A stretch of 33,686 bases of DNA, from positions 1-33,686 of the forward strand of contig CAYJXJ010000031.1 in assembly GCA_964374095.1 (NCBI GenBank), read 5' to 3'. A program made the position numbers and the translations under genes. The first letter of the stretch is position 1. Each line of letters opens with the position of its first letter. Below, piece after piece: positions 15,963-23,394 of the stretch. The notes below the pieces were generated by a model. It ran no database searches. It was not told where the DNA came from and worked only from the letters and a program-made list of their open reading frames with translations. The stretch comes from CAYJXJ01 sp964374095 (GTDB lineage: Bacteria; Elusimicrobiota; Elusimicrobia; UBA1565; UBA9628).

Positions 15963-16297
15963 CCGCCTCCCGCGTGGCCGTCGTCAAGGTCGTGGAGGTT
16001 GAGAAGGGCGCTTCCGACGCGCACGCCAGCGGGGTGGTGGAGATCGTGCTCAAGGACGGCCGCGAGTTCTCGGTCCTGGCCGCCACCCCGTCTTGGTTCC
16101 AGGAGGCCCTATCCCAAATGGGCCTGCCCTTCTACTTCGGAGCCGCGGTCCTGTTCCTCAAGCGCATGACGCCCGCCTTCGCGCGCAAGGCCGCCGAGGA
16201 AATGGCCTCCGGCGGCGACCGTTGGCTATGCGTCTACGACACGCCGCGCACGACCCTGCGCCGTGTGCTCGGAGAGTTCAAGGCCCGGCACCATTAG
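15959..16297 (+). CDS. Small protein of unknown function, paralogue B of a coupled pair
   Basis: The 112-residue protein has IVLKDGREFSVLAATPSWFQEA, FYFGAAVLFLKRMTPAFARKAAEEMASGG and WLCVYDTPRTTLRRVL. These match paralogue A block for block, at low but clear identity. It adds an N-terminal strand (SRVAVVKVVEVEKG) that A matches only loosely. No signal peptide, membrane helix or catalytic motif is evident. Its start overlaps the A stop (ATGA). A GC hairpin spanning its stop codon (16284-16302) may end the transcript. The pair looks like an old tandem duplication that has diverged under constraint. Confidence 0.75.
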   Translation: MTASRVAVVKVVEVEKGASDAHASGVVEIVLKDGREFSVLAATPSWFQEALSQMGLPFYFGAAVLFLKRMTPAFARKAAEEMASGGDRWLCVYDTPRTTLRRVLGEFKARHH

Positions 16298-16302
16298 CCG
16301 GG
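16284..16302 (+). terminator. Hairpin over the stop codon of paralogue B
   Basis: CCCGGC (16284-16289) pairs with GCCGGG (16297-16302) around a loop containing most of the stop codon. The following GTTTCCTT is a poor T-run, so this is a weak or incomplete terminator. Confidence 0.35.
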
Positions 16303-16351
16303 GTTTCCTTGAAACTGGTCGTCCCCGTCAAAACCCTGCTCGAGGTCGAAA

Positions 16352-16546
16352 GAGGAGCAGGAAAAATTGACGGAATACGCCGTGGACTCGCGCTACCCCG
16401 GATTGGAAAGAGAGATCGATTGTGAAGAAACCGCCCGGGCGGCGAAGCGGATGGAGACGGACCGAAGACCGCTCTCTTTTCCTGGATTTTTACCGCAAGG
16501 GTCCGCCGCGCCCGACTGCCGCGCGGCAATCGCAGGCAAGCGTTAG
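16352..16546 (+). pseudogene. Remnant resembling the C-terminus of a HEPN-domain protein
   Basis: In this frame the sequence reads EEQEKLTEYAVDSRYPG, then LEREIDCEETARAAKRM, before drifting into unrelated residues and a TAG at 16544-16546. The pattern L-T-x-Y-x-V-x-x-R-Y-P-G followed by an acidic stretch and EExxxAxxxA is the typical C-terminal signature of small HEPN proteins (often partners of MNT nucleotidyltransferases in toxin-antitoxin pairs). No start codon or HEPN helix 1-3 region precedes it, since a stop lies in frame at 16310-16312. I therefore read it as a decayed fragment next to tRNA-Arg, a common insertion neighbourhood. Confidence 0.5.
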
Positions 16547-16559
16547 GCCCGACGCGGCT

Positions 16560-16631
16560 TGCGCCCGAGAGGAATCGAACCTCTACCCGCAGCTTCGGAG
16601 GCTGCTGTGATATCCATTTCACCACGGGCGC
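16560..16631 (-). tRNA. tRNA-Arg (anticodon CCG)
   Basis: On the minus strand the acceptor GCGCCCG pairs with CGGGCGC, and the discriminator is A. The anticodon stem is GCAGC/GCTGC around CTCCGAA, giving CCG, which reads CGG arginine codons. The T loop is TTCGATT with stem AGAGG/CCTCT. The total is 72 nt and CCA is not encoded. Confidence 0.93.
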
Positions 16632-16676
16632 GACGGGGCTATTGTAGCAATTGCGCCGCGCCCCGCGCCCGAAGGC

Positions 16677-16874
16677 TCAGCCCGCGCCGGAGTGGTGGTG
16701 GGTGTTGACCGCGATGACCAACAGCAGCATCACCACCGCCATGGCCGCGAAGCTCCTGGGCCCGAGGCCCATCGGATGGAAGCCCGCCAGCCTGGAAGCG
16801 ACCGCAAGCACGATGGAAAGCAGCCCGATCCCCATTCCCGCCTTGGCCATCAACGGCTCGCATTTACCGCACAT
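16677..16874 (-). CDS. Small two-helix membrane protein with an N-terminal CGKC motif
   Basis: The 65-residue protein starts MCGKCEPLM. It has two hydrophobic helices (about residues 13-30, GIGLLSIVLAVASRLAGF, and 44-59, FAAMAVVMLLLVIAV) and ends NTHHHSGAG. The ATG at 16874 sits about 7 nt after a GGGGGG ribosome site; another ATG at 16880 is closer to it. A CxxC pair at one end and three histidines at the other suggest metal binding, but this is inference. Both termini should lie on the same side of the membrane. No family recognised. Confidence 0.6.
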   Translation of the reverse strand: MCGKCEPLMAKAGMGIGLLSIVLAVASRLAGFHPMGLGPRSFAAMAVVMLLLVIAVNTHHHSGAG

Positions 16875-16990
16875 GCTCATACCCCCCTGAGACCTCCGGA
16901 TCCGGAAGCCACGGCGAAGGATAACCCGCAATCTCGGAATTTGCAAGCCCCCCCTCCAATGCCGGGCGCCTCCCCAACGGATTGCGGCGG

Positions 16991-17890
16991 CTAGCGCCGG
17001 TCAATCCGTTGCGAGAGCCTGGAACGCAGGGGATGGTCGAGGTGCCGGGCCACGCCGAGGGCCGCGGCGATGAGCTTCGGGATATCGAGGCCGATCTTGG
17101 CGCCGCTGGCTCGCAAGGCGAAGGCCAGATCCTCGGTGGCGACGTTGCCGCTGGCGCCGGGAGCGTAGGGGCAGCCCCCGAGCCCCCCGGCCGAGGAATC
17201 GAAACCCGAGATGCCGTACTCGTGCCACGCGGTGAGGGCGTTGGCCACGGCCATGCCGTAGGTGTCGTGGAAGTGCAGGAAGACCCGGGACGCGGGCACG
17301 CGCTTGAGCAGGAGGTCGAGCAGACGGCGCACCTCGGGCGGGGAGGCCCTTCCGATGGTGTCGCCGATGGAGATCTCCTCCACGCCGAGCTCGAGCAGGC
17401 CGTCGGCCGCGGCGACGGCCCGCGCGGGCTTGACGGGTCCCTCGTAGGGGCAGTGGAAGGCGGTGGAGAGATAGCCCCGCACCCGAAGCCGGGCCTGCAG
17501 GGCGCGCGCCACCACCGGCCCCAAGCGCGCCAGCGCCGCTCTGATGCCGGAGTTGATATTGCGGCGGTTGAAGGTCTCCGAGGCCGCGGTGAAGACCGCG
17601 ATCTTATCGGCCCGCGCCGCCAGCGCCCGGTCCAAGCCGGCCGCGTTGGGCACGAGGGCCGAGTAGAGGACCCCGCGCCGGCGCCGCAGGCGCCGGAAAA
17701 CCTCCTCGGTGTCGGCCATCTGCGGAACCGCGGCGGGTTTCACGAAAGCCCCCGCCTCGATCTCGGCCGGTCCTGCCTCCGCCAAGGCTTCGATGAAGGC
17801 GACCTTGGCGGCCGGGGGAACCCGGCGGGCCTCGTTCTGGAGCCCGTCGCGCGGGCCGACCTCCACGAATCTCGGGACGGGAAGGCTCAC
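16991..17890 (-). CDS. mvaB: Hydroxymethylglutaryl-CoA lyase
   Basis: The 299-residue TIM-barrel enzyme cleaves HMG-CoA to acetyl-CoA and acetoacetate, the last step of leucine degradation. VEVGPRDGLQNEA holds the catalytic Arg-Asp pair and metal ligand. GAFVKP, IGDTIG and FHDTYGMAVAN (metal-binding His) follow, and GGLGGCPYAPGASGN contains the catalytic cysteine in the flexible loop. All key residues are present and the length is normal. The start ATG overlaps the stop of the upstream hydratase (ATGA). It is the last gene of the three-gene leucine operon. Confidence 0.94.
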   Translation of the reverse strand: MSLPVPRFVEVGPRDGLQNEARRVPPAAKVAFIEALAEAGPAEIEAGAFVKPAAVPQMADTEEVFRRLRRRRGVLYSALVPNAAGLDRALAARADKIAVFTAASETFNRRNINSGIRAALARLGPVVARALQARLRVRGYLSTAFHCPYEGPVKPARAVAAADGLLELGVEEISIGDTIGRASPPEVRRLLDLLLKRVPASRVFLHFHDTYGMAVANALTAWHEYGISGFDSSAGGLGGCPYAPGASGNVATEDLAFALRASGAKIGLDIPKLIAAALGVARHLDHPLRSRLSQRIDRR

Positions 17891-18690
17891 GGTTTGGGGC
17901 GCGCGGGTTCGGCAACCCAGGGGGCGGGCCGCCGCTCCATAAATGCGCCGAGGCCCTCCTGCCCCTCGGGACTGGACCTCACGCGGATGAGGGTCTTCAA
18001 GGCCAGTTCGACCCGGCGGGCGGGAGGCGCGTCCCAGACGCGCCCTATGAAAGATTTTGCCTCCCGCACCGCGCGGGGTCCGCAGCGCAAGACCTGGGCG
18101 GCTATCGCCGCGACCTTCTCATCGAGCCCGCTGGCCGGCACGATCTCATGCACCAGACCCAGGGCGCGCGCCTCCACCATGCCGAAAACCTCGCCGGTCA
18201 GATAATAGCGGCGCGCCGCCGCCGGCCCGATCTTGGGCAGCACGAAGGGCGAAATCACCGCCGGCAGGATGCCGAGCCGGCATTCGGAGAAGCTCATCCG
18301 GGCCAGGTCCTCGGCCGCGACGATGTCGCAGCAGGCGATGAGCCCGATGCCGCCCCCGAAAACGGCCCCTTGGACCCGGGCGATCACGGGCACCGGGCAA
18401 GACGATACCGATTCGCACATGTCGGCCAGCAGACGCGCGTCGCGCCGCGCGGCCGCGCCCTTGAGCCTGCCGCCGCGGCGCATCCATTCGATGTCGGCCC
18501 CGGCGCAGAAGTCGGAGCCCTCCCCCCGGACCACGACCGCGCGCAGGGCCGGGTCGCGGCCGAACGCCTTGAAGGCCGCGGCCAGCTCCCGCAGGGCGGC
18601 GTCGTCGAGGGCGTTGCGGACCTCGGGGCGGTTGAGCCGCACCGTGGCCACGGGACCGGGTTCGATCTTCAGGCAGGTGGGGGCCTTCAC
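17887..18690 (-). CDS. Enoyl-CoA hydratase family protein, probable methylglutaconyl-CoA hydratase
   Basis: This 267-residue crotonase-fold enzyme has VRLNRPEVRNALDD, GEGSDFCAGADIEWM (first oxyanion-hole strand) and GAVFGGGIGLIACCDIVAAE (second oxyanion hole), plus FSECRLGILPAVISPFVLPKIG, which is typical of methylglutaconyl-CoA hydratases. Its place between the carboxylase beta subunit and HMG-CoA lyase makes hydration of 3-methylglutaconyl-CoA to HMG-CoA the natural role. The start is GTG at 18690, in a GTGA overlap with the carboxylase stop. Crotonase specificity is hard to prove from sequence, so the reaction rests largely on context. Confidence 0.88.
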   Translation of the reverse strand: MKAPTCLKIEPGPVATVRLNRPEVRNALDDAALRELAAAFKAFGRDPALRAVVVRGEGSDFCAGADIEWMRRGGRLKGAAARRDARLLADMCESVSSCPVPVIARVQGAVFGGGIGLIACCDIVAAEDLARMSFSECRLGILPAVISPFVLPKIGPAAARRYYLTGEVFGMVEARALGLVHEIVPASGLDEKVAAIAAQVLRCGPRAVREAKSFIGRVWDAPPARRVELALKTLIRVRSSPEGQEGLGAFMERRPAPWVAEPARPKP

Positions 18691-20312
18691 ATCCGGAATA
18701 CGGGAAATCTAGGCTCGGGCAGGGGAGCCCCGGCCGCGGCTTCCAGGCACACGCCCAGGACCTGGCGCGTGTCGGCCGGCTCGATCACCCCGTCGTCCCA
18801 GAGCCGGGACGTGCCGTAGTCGGGATGGCCCTCGGCCTCGTATTGGGCGCGGATCGGGGCGGCGATGGCCTCCTCCGCCTCGGCGGCCAACTGCTGGCCG
18901 CGGCGCTTGAGCTGCTCGCGCTTGATCGTGACCATGACGCTGGCGGCCTGGTCGGGACCCATCACCGAGACGCGGGAATTTGGCCACGTGAAGAGAAAGC
19001 GCGCGCCGTAGGCGCGGCCGCACATGGCGTAGTTGCCCGCCCCGTTGGAGGAGCCGACGATCACGGTGAGCTTAGGCACGCGGGCGGTTGAAACCGCTTG
19101 GACGATTTTGGCCCCATGCTTGATGATCCCGCCTTGCTCGAAATCCCGCCCTACCATGAATCCCGTGATATTCTGCAGGAACAGCAGGGGAATCCCCCGC
19201 TGCGAGCAAAGCTCGATGAAATGCGCCCCCTTCATGGCCGATTCCCCGAATAGAATTCCGTTGTTCCCAAGGATGCCGACGGGACGGCCCAGAATCTTGG
19301 AGAAGCCGCATGTCAGCGTTTTTCCGTACAAAGCCTTGAACGGCTGGAAGCGGCTGCCGTCCACGAGCCGCGCGATGACCTCAATCATGTCGCAGGGGCG
19401 CCGCAGGTCCCGGTGGACCACGCCGTAGAGCTCCTCCGGGGAATAGAGAGGCTCTTCGACGGGACCGGCACGACCCCGTTCGCGGACATTCAAGTTCTCG
19501 ACCACGGCGCGGCAGGTCTTGAGCGCCTCCTCGTCGTTCTCGGCCAAATGGTCGGTCACCCCCGACGTCCGGCAGTGCATCTCCCCGCCCCCCAACTCTT
19601 CTTCGGAAGACTCCTCGCCGGTGGCGGCCTTGACGAGCGGCGGCCCCCCCAGATAAACGGTCCCCGTCCCGCGCACGATGATGCACTCGTCCGACATGGC
19701 CGGGACATAGGCCCCGCCCGCGGTGCACATGCCCATGACCACCGCGATCTGCGGAATGCCCAGCGCGGACATCACGGCCTGGTTGTAGAAGATCCGGCCG
19801 AAGTGGTCGCGGTCCGGGAACACCTCGGCCTGTTTGGGGAGAAAGACCCCGCCGGAGTCCACCAGGTACAAACAAGGCAGCCGGTTTTCGAGCGCGATCT
19901 CCTGGGCCCGGAGATGCTTCTTGATGGTCTCGGGGTAGTAGGTGCCGCCCTTGACCGTCGCGTCGTTGGCCACGATGAGACATAGACGGCGGCTGACCGT
20001 CCCCAGCCCGGTCACGATCCCGGCCGACGGGACCTCCCCGTCGTACATCCCGTAGGCGGCCAGGGCCGAGAATTCAAGGAATTCCGAACCGGGGTCGATA
20101 AGCCCGACGATGCGCTCCCGCGCCGTGAGCTTGCCGCGCTGGCGGTGGAGGTCCAGGGACTTGGCGGGTCCGCCCTGGCGGGCCTTTTCAAGCTTGGCGC
20201 GCAATTCCTCGACCAGCCCGCGGTGGTGCTTGAGATTCTCCTTGTATTCCGCCCCGTCCCGGTCGACCCGGGAGTGAAGGACCGGGGTGTCGGGGCCCTG
20301 CGACTTGGCCAT
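18687..20312 (-). CDS. Methylcrotonyl-CoA carboxylase beta subunit (carboxyltransferase)
   Basis: This 541-residue carboxyltransferase has the length expected for the family. Typical MCC-beta blocks are GKLTARERI, GTYYPETIKKHLRAQEIA, YLVDSGGVFLPKQAEVFPDRDHFGRIFYNQA, MGMCTAGGAYVPAMSDE, GTGTVYLGGPPLVKAATGE and the second-half FLQNITGFMVG, GSSNGAGNYAMCGRAYGARF and WPNSRVSVMG. It transfers carboxylate from biotin to 3-methylcrotonyl-CoA. The biotin carboxylase/carrier alpha subunit is not in this window and must be elsewhere. The ATG at 20312 is 6 nt after a -10 box (TACCAT) and has no ribosome site. Geranyl-CoA or another acyl-CoA carboxylase is the main alternative. Confidence 0.92.
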   Translation of the reverse strand: MAKSQGPDTPVLHSRVDRDGAEYKENLKHHRGLVEELRAKLEKARQGGPAKSLDLHRQRGKLTARERIVGLIDPGSEFLEFSALAAYGMYDGEVPSAGIVTGLGTVSRRLCLIVANDATVKGGTYYPETIKKHLRAQEIALENRLPCLYLVDSGGVFLPKQAEVFPDRDHFGRIFYNQAVMSALGIPQIAVVMGMCTAGGAYVPAMSDECIIVRGTGTVYLGGPPLVKAATGEESSEEELGGGEMHCRTSGVTDHLAENDEEALKTCRAVVENLNVRERGRAGPVEEPLYSPEELYGVVHRDLRRPCDMIEVIARLVDGSRFQPFKALYGKTLTCGFSKILGRPVGILGNNGILFGESAMKGAHFIELCSQRGIPLLFLQNITGFMVGRDFEQGGIIKHGAKIVQAVSTARVPKLTVIVGSSNGAGNYAMCGRAYGARFLFTWPNSRVSVMGPDQAASVMVTIKREQLKRRGQQLAAEAEEAIAAPIRAQYEAEGHPDYGTSRLWDDGVIEPADTRQVLGVCLEAAAGAPLPEPRFPVFRM

Positions 20313-20318
20313 GGGCGC

Positions 20319-20324
20319 ATGGTA
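20319..20324 (-). promoter_or_regulatory. Probable -10 box of the leucine-degradation operon
   Basis: TACCAT on the minus strand ends 6 nt before the carboxylase ATG, leaving no room for a 5' UTR. No strong -35 hexamer is present. Confidence 0.4.
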
Positions 20325-20440
20325 CCAAATTGTCTCCACACTCTCGACCTGACCCAGTCGTTCCGAGTGACTGTCCGGGGGCAAGGGTTGGGCGTGAATG
20401 TCATGTTGTGTCCAACGCGCTTGTGACGCTCGCCGGAGAA

Positions 20441-20474
20441 CGGCATTTACTCCCAGCGCTGGGAGTAAATGCCG
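20441..20474. repeat. Perfect 34-bp dispersed palindrome
   Basis: The arm CGGCATTTACTCCCAGC (20441-20457) is exactly complementary to 20458-20474. The core is shared with 2502-2535. It sits in the 316-base gap between the carboxylase start and the acyl-CoA dehydrogenase stop. That gap otherwise holds only the half-repeat at 20501-20515 and GC-rich hairpins. Confidence 0.85.
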
Positions 20475-20500
20475 GGGGCCGGCGCGGCTTAGCGGCGCCG

Positions 20501-20515
20501 AATAACTGGAAGGGC
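20501..20515. repeat. Half copy of the 29-bp hairpin family
   Basis: AATAACTGGAAGGGC is an exact reverse-complement match to 730-744 and matches 29920-29934 at 14 of 15 positions. The other arm of the hairpin is not conserved here, so it appears truncated or diverged. Confidence 0.5.
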
Positions 20516-20628
20516 CGCCGGGACGGAGCTATACGATGACCATGCGTCCGGCGTCCCCCCGGAGCGGCCCGGCAATGGAATTCGCGGCGTGGGTCGGGGA
20601 CCGCCCCGGAAGCTCCGTCGCGTTGAGG

Positions 20629-22113
20629 CTAGGCCGCGAGGCGCGGCACGCGGGTCAGAGCGCCCCAGGCCAGGTCGCAGAGGGGCAGGAGGAGCCCCTC
20701 CCGCCGGGACTCCCCCAGACCCGGCAACAACTCGAGCTGGGCGCGAAGCGCGCCGAAGGCCTCGGCCCGCTCCCCCGCGGGCATCTTCCCGCCGCACAGC
20801 GCCAGGAAAGCCTCCCGGCTCGCCGGACGCGACAAGGCCCGGCCCACGTGGCCCGCGAGTATGCCGTGCGTCCCTTCCCAAATCTCCTGAATCAGGGCGT
20901 CGTCGGCCAGGCGGGGCAGGATGGAGAAGTCGCGAAGTATGCCGTGGCCGCCGAAAATGAGTTGGGCCTCGCGCACGGCCAGGACCGCGGCCCGGCTGAT
21001 CTGGATCTTGAGCAGAGGCACCAAGACCTCCGCCGCGGGATCGCCGGCCTCCAAAAGGCGGACTCCCTCGAAGAAGGCGCGCAGGCAGGCGCGATGCGAA
21101 CGGCGCAGGAAGTCCAAGGACGCGGCCACGCCCGGAAGCTCGCCGATGGGCCGGCCCACGGCCCGGCGGCTGCGGGCATAGAGCTCGGCCTCGAGCCGGG
21201 CCCGGCGCATGAAGCCCAAAGACGCCGCGGCGGTATGGATGCGCGAGGTGCGCAAAACGTTCTTGAGGAGCAGGGCCATGCCATGGGACGGACGGCCGAT
21301 CAGTTCGGCATGGGCGCCGCGGTACTCCACCTCGGCGGTGGCCTTGCCGCGGGTCCCGGTGATCTCCTTGAGGCGTTGGATGTGGCATGCGTTCAAGGAG
21401 CCGTCGGGAAGCGCGCGGGGCACGAGAAAAAGCGCGACCCAGGACGACCCCGCGGGCTTGGCGGTGGTCACCCAGACGTCTCCGGGGTTGGAGCAGAACC
21501 ACTTGAGCCCGGTGAGGCGCCAGGAACCGTCTGACACAGACTCGGCGCGAGTCTCGTTTTCGGAGACATTGCTTCCGCCCTGCCGCTCGGTCACGAACTG
21601 GCCGGCGGTGAGCGGGAGATCGGCCTCGGGGTCGCGCAAAGGGCCGAGCCACCGGCGGCGCTGTTCGGGCGTCCCGTGGCCTTCGAGGAGCAGGATGAGT
21701 CCCTCGGTCATGGCCAGGGGGCAGGTGATTCCCCCCTCGCCGTTTTGGTTGAGGAGGTAAGACATGGCCAGGCGCGTCGCCAGGCGCGTGGGAGGCAGGA
21801 CCCCGGCGCGGACCGCCAGCCGCCGGGCCGAAATCTGCTCGGCGCAGTACTCGATCCGGTCCACGCGGCGGCCCCAGCGGTCGTAACGAACCAGCCGGGG
21901 GAGATTTCCCTCCCGGTGCGCGGTCTCGATGAGCGCGCTCAACTGGCTCCCGCAAAGTTTCCCGAGTTCCGTCAGCCGCGCCAAATCTGCCGCCGACACC
22001 CGCAGCCGGCGCAGCTCTTCCTGGAGCAGGACGTCCTCGATGAAGAAGTTCAGACCCGACACGCCTTGGTACTCCCGGGGCGCGGCGACCGGCGGGTTGC
22101 GCCGCGATTTCAC
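20629..22113 (-). CDS. AidB-like acyl-CoA dehydrogenase
   Basis: The 494-residue flavoprotein resembles AidB-type acyl-CoA dehydrogenases. It has an extended N-terminal domain, CPLAMTEG, then FVTERQGGSNVSENETRAE (the AidB-like counterpart of the FAD-contacting TE-x-x-x-GSD motif), WRLTGLKWFCSNP, GIRGT-like ITGTRGKATAEVEYRGA, and a C-terminal helical bundle with EAQLIFGGHGILRDFSILPRLADDALIQEIWEGTHGI. It probably oxidises an acyl-CoA or related thioester with FAD. The GTG start at 22113 forms a GTGA overlap with the oxidoreductase stop. A role as isovaleryl-CoA dehydrogenase is tempting given the neighbouring operon, but the subfamily does not support it strongly. Confidence 0.87.
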   Translation of the reverse strand: MKSRRNPPVAAPREYQGVSGLNFFIEDVLLQEELRRLRVSAADLARLTELGKLCGSQLSALIETAHREGNLPRLVRYDRWGRRVDRIEYCAEQISARRLAVRAGVLPPTRLATRLAMSYLLNQNGEGGITCPLAMTEGLILLLEGHGTPEQRRRWLGPLRDPEADLPLTAGQFVTERQGGSNVSENETRAESVSDGSWRLTGLKWFCSNPGDVWVTTAKPAGSSWVALFLVPRALPDGSLNACHIQRLKEITGTRGKATAEVEYRGAHAELIGRPSHGMALLLKNVLRTSRIHTAAASLGFMRRARLEAELYARSRRAVGRPIGELPGVAASLDFLRRSHRACLRAFFEGVRLLEAGDPAAEVLVPLLKIQISRAAVLAVREAQLIFGGHGILRDFSILPRLADDALIQEIWEGTHGILAGHVGRALSRPASREAFLALCGGKMPAGERAEAFGALRAQLELLPGLGESRREGLLLPLCDLAWGALTRVPRLAA

Positions 22114-23129
22114 GGCATGGTGAGCACGACCTTCCCGGTGCTCTTGCGGTCGTGAATGTAGCGGTGCGCCTCGGCCGCCTCGGTGAAGGGGAAGGCCTTG
22201 CCCACCTGCGGCTCGATGCGGCCCTCTCGCCACCAGGCCACGAGCTGGGTCATGCCGGCGAGCAGCCGCGCCTTCTCGCCGGTCATGCGGCCCAGGTGGA
22301 GGCCGATCACCCCGCGGTTCTCCATCATCAAATCAAAGGACGAAAAGCGGGGCGTGCGGAAGGCCTGCCAGGCCACCTTAAGGAGACTGCGCCGCCCGCC
22401 GGCCTCCGCCGCGGAGAAGCCGTAGAGGATGAGCTTTCCCCCGGGCGCCAGGCTCCGGTAGGACTTGCGGAAGGAATACCCCCCGATCGGGTCCAGAACC
22501 AGGTCCACGCCGCGCCGGCGGGTCTGCTTTCTAACCACCGCCTCAAAGTCCTCGGTATTGTAGTCGATGCAGTGCGCCACACCCAGGCGCTTCAAATAGC
22601 CGTGCTTGGAGGGCGAGGCCGTGCCGAAGACCTCGACATCGAAAATCCGCGCGATCTGGGCCGCCGCGGTCCCCACCCCGCCGGCCGCTCCGTGCACGAG
22701 CATGCTCTGGCCTTTCTTGATATGGCCCAGGTTGACCATGGCCTCGTAGGCGGTCAAGTAATTGACGGTGAGGGCCGCGGCGGACTCGAAGCTCTTTCCC
22801 TCGGGGATCGGCAGGACTTCATCGGCGCGCGCGACCAAGGTGTCGGAGTAGCCCCCGAAGTTGGAGGGAACGACCACCCGCTCCCCCTCGCGACGCCCGT
22901 CGGCCGGGGAACCCAGACGGTCGATCACCCCGGCGGCCTCGTAGCCGGGAACGAAGGGGACTTTCGGTGCTCCGGGGTAGAGTCCCTGGCGCATGAGAAG
23001 ATCGGCGAAGTTGATCCCCGCGGCCTTGACCCGAATCCGGACCTGCCCCGGGCCCGGCTCGGGGTCGGGAGATTCCCGGACTTGCAGGACTTCGGGGCCG
23101 CCCTGACGGCTGATCCAGACCGATCTCAT
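22110..23129 (-). CDS. Quinone-oxidoreductase-like MDR protein
   Basis: The 339-residue medium-chain dehydrogenase/reductase of the zinc-free quinone oxidoreductase type begins MRSVWISRQGGPEVLQVRE. Blocks include VKAAGINFADLLMRQGLYPG, VPGYEAAGVID, VNYLTAYEAM and the NADPH-binding HGAAGGVGTAAAQIA, then DLVLDPIGG and the C-terminal STGKVVL. There are no zinc-ligand cysteines. It should reduce quinones or enoyl-type substrates with NADPH. The ATG at 23129 lies 8 nt after a TAGAAT box. It is the first gene of a two-gene operon with the AidB-like dehydrogenase. The physiological substrate is unknown. Confidence 0.9.
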   Translation of the reverse strand: MRSVWISRQGGPEVLQVRESPDPEPGPGQVRIRVKAAGINFADLLMRQGLYPGAPKVPFVPGYEAAGVIDRLGSPADGRREGERVVVPSNFGGYSDTLVARADEVLPIPEGKSFESAAALTVNYLTAYEAMVNLGHIKKGQSMLVHGAAGGVGTAAAQIARIFDVEVFGTASPSKHGYLKRLGVAHCIDYNTEDFEAVVRKQTRRRGVDLVLDPIGGYSFRKSYRSLAPGGKLILYGFSAAEAGGRRSLLKVAWQAFRTPRFSSFDLMMENRGVIGLHLGRMTGEKARLLAGMTQLVAWWREGRIEPQVGKAFPFTEAAEAHRYIHDRKSTGKVVLTMP

Positions 23130-23137
23130 GCGGATGC

Positions 23138-23143
23138 ATTCTA
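23138..23143 (-). promoter_or_regulatory. Probable -10 box of the oxidoreductase gene
   Basis: TAGAAT on the minus strand lies 8 nt before the ATG, with no Shine-Dalgarno sequence between. The same hexamer serves tRNA-Leu, the WD40 gene and the dipeptidase. Confidence 0.5.
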
Positions 23144-23155
23144 CCAAACCAACGC

Positions 23156-23203
23156 GGTCAGGTCCTCACCATTCGCCGATCGGCGAAGCGTGAGGGCCTG
23201 ACC
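23156..23203. repeat. 48-bp REP-like imperfect palindrome
   Basis: GGTCAGGTCCTCACC with TTCGCCGAT forms the left arm; the right arm ends GTGAGGGCCTGACC. Only one wobble and one 2-base mismatch break the 24-bp stem. The GGTCAGG...CCTGACC ends resemble REP-type palindromes mobilised by REP-associated transposases in other bacteria, but none is encoded here. It lies directly upstream of the promoter at 23217. Confidence 0.6.
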
Positions 23204-23216
23204 CCGCGCCTGGGTC

Positions 23217-23244
23217 TTGACATTCGGAGTTTCCCGGCTATACT
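23217..23244 (+). promoter_or_regulatory. Strong sigma70-type promoter of the structured RNA locus
   Basis: The -35 box TTGACA (23217-23222), a 16-nt spacer and the -10 box TATACT (23239-23244) predict a start near 23251. This is among the best promoters in the window, and no recognisable gene follows directly. Confidence 0.85.
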
Positions 23245-23250
23245 TGATCT

Positions 23251-23298
23251 TGGTCACGGTCGGCGCGCCCCTCGCGCTCTGCTGTGGCCAACTTTTTT
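23251..23298 (+). terminator. Terminator-like first hairpin of the structured RNA
   Basis: The 8-bp outer stem (three G-U pairs) plus inner GC stem is followed by AAC-free spacing of two bases and TTTTTT at 23293-23298. It would stop transcription after only about 48 nt if active. Confidence 0.4.
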
Positions 23299-23394
23299 GA
23301 CATGAACCCGATCACGTGCCGTCTCGAACGACAGACCTCGGACCCGGGCATGGGGGGTCCGATGTAGAGCGCGCCGCGCCCGCTCGCAGCAGAC

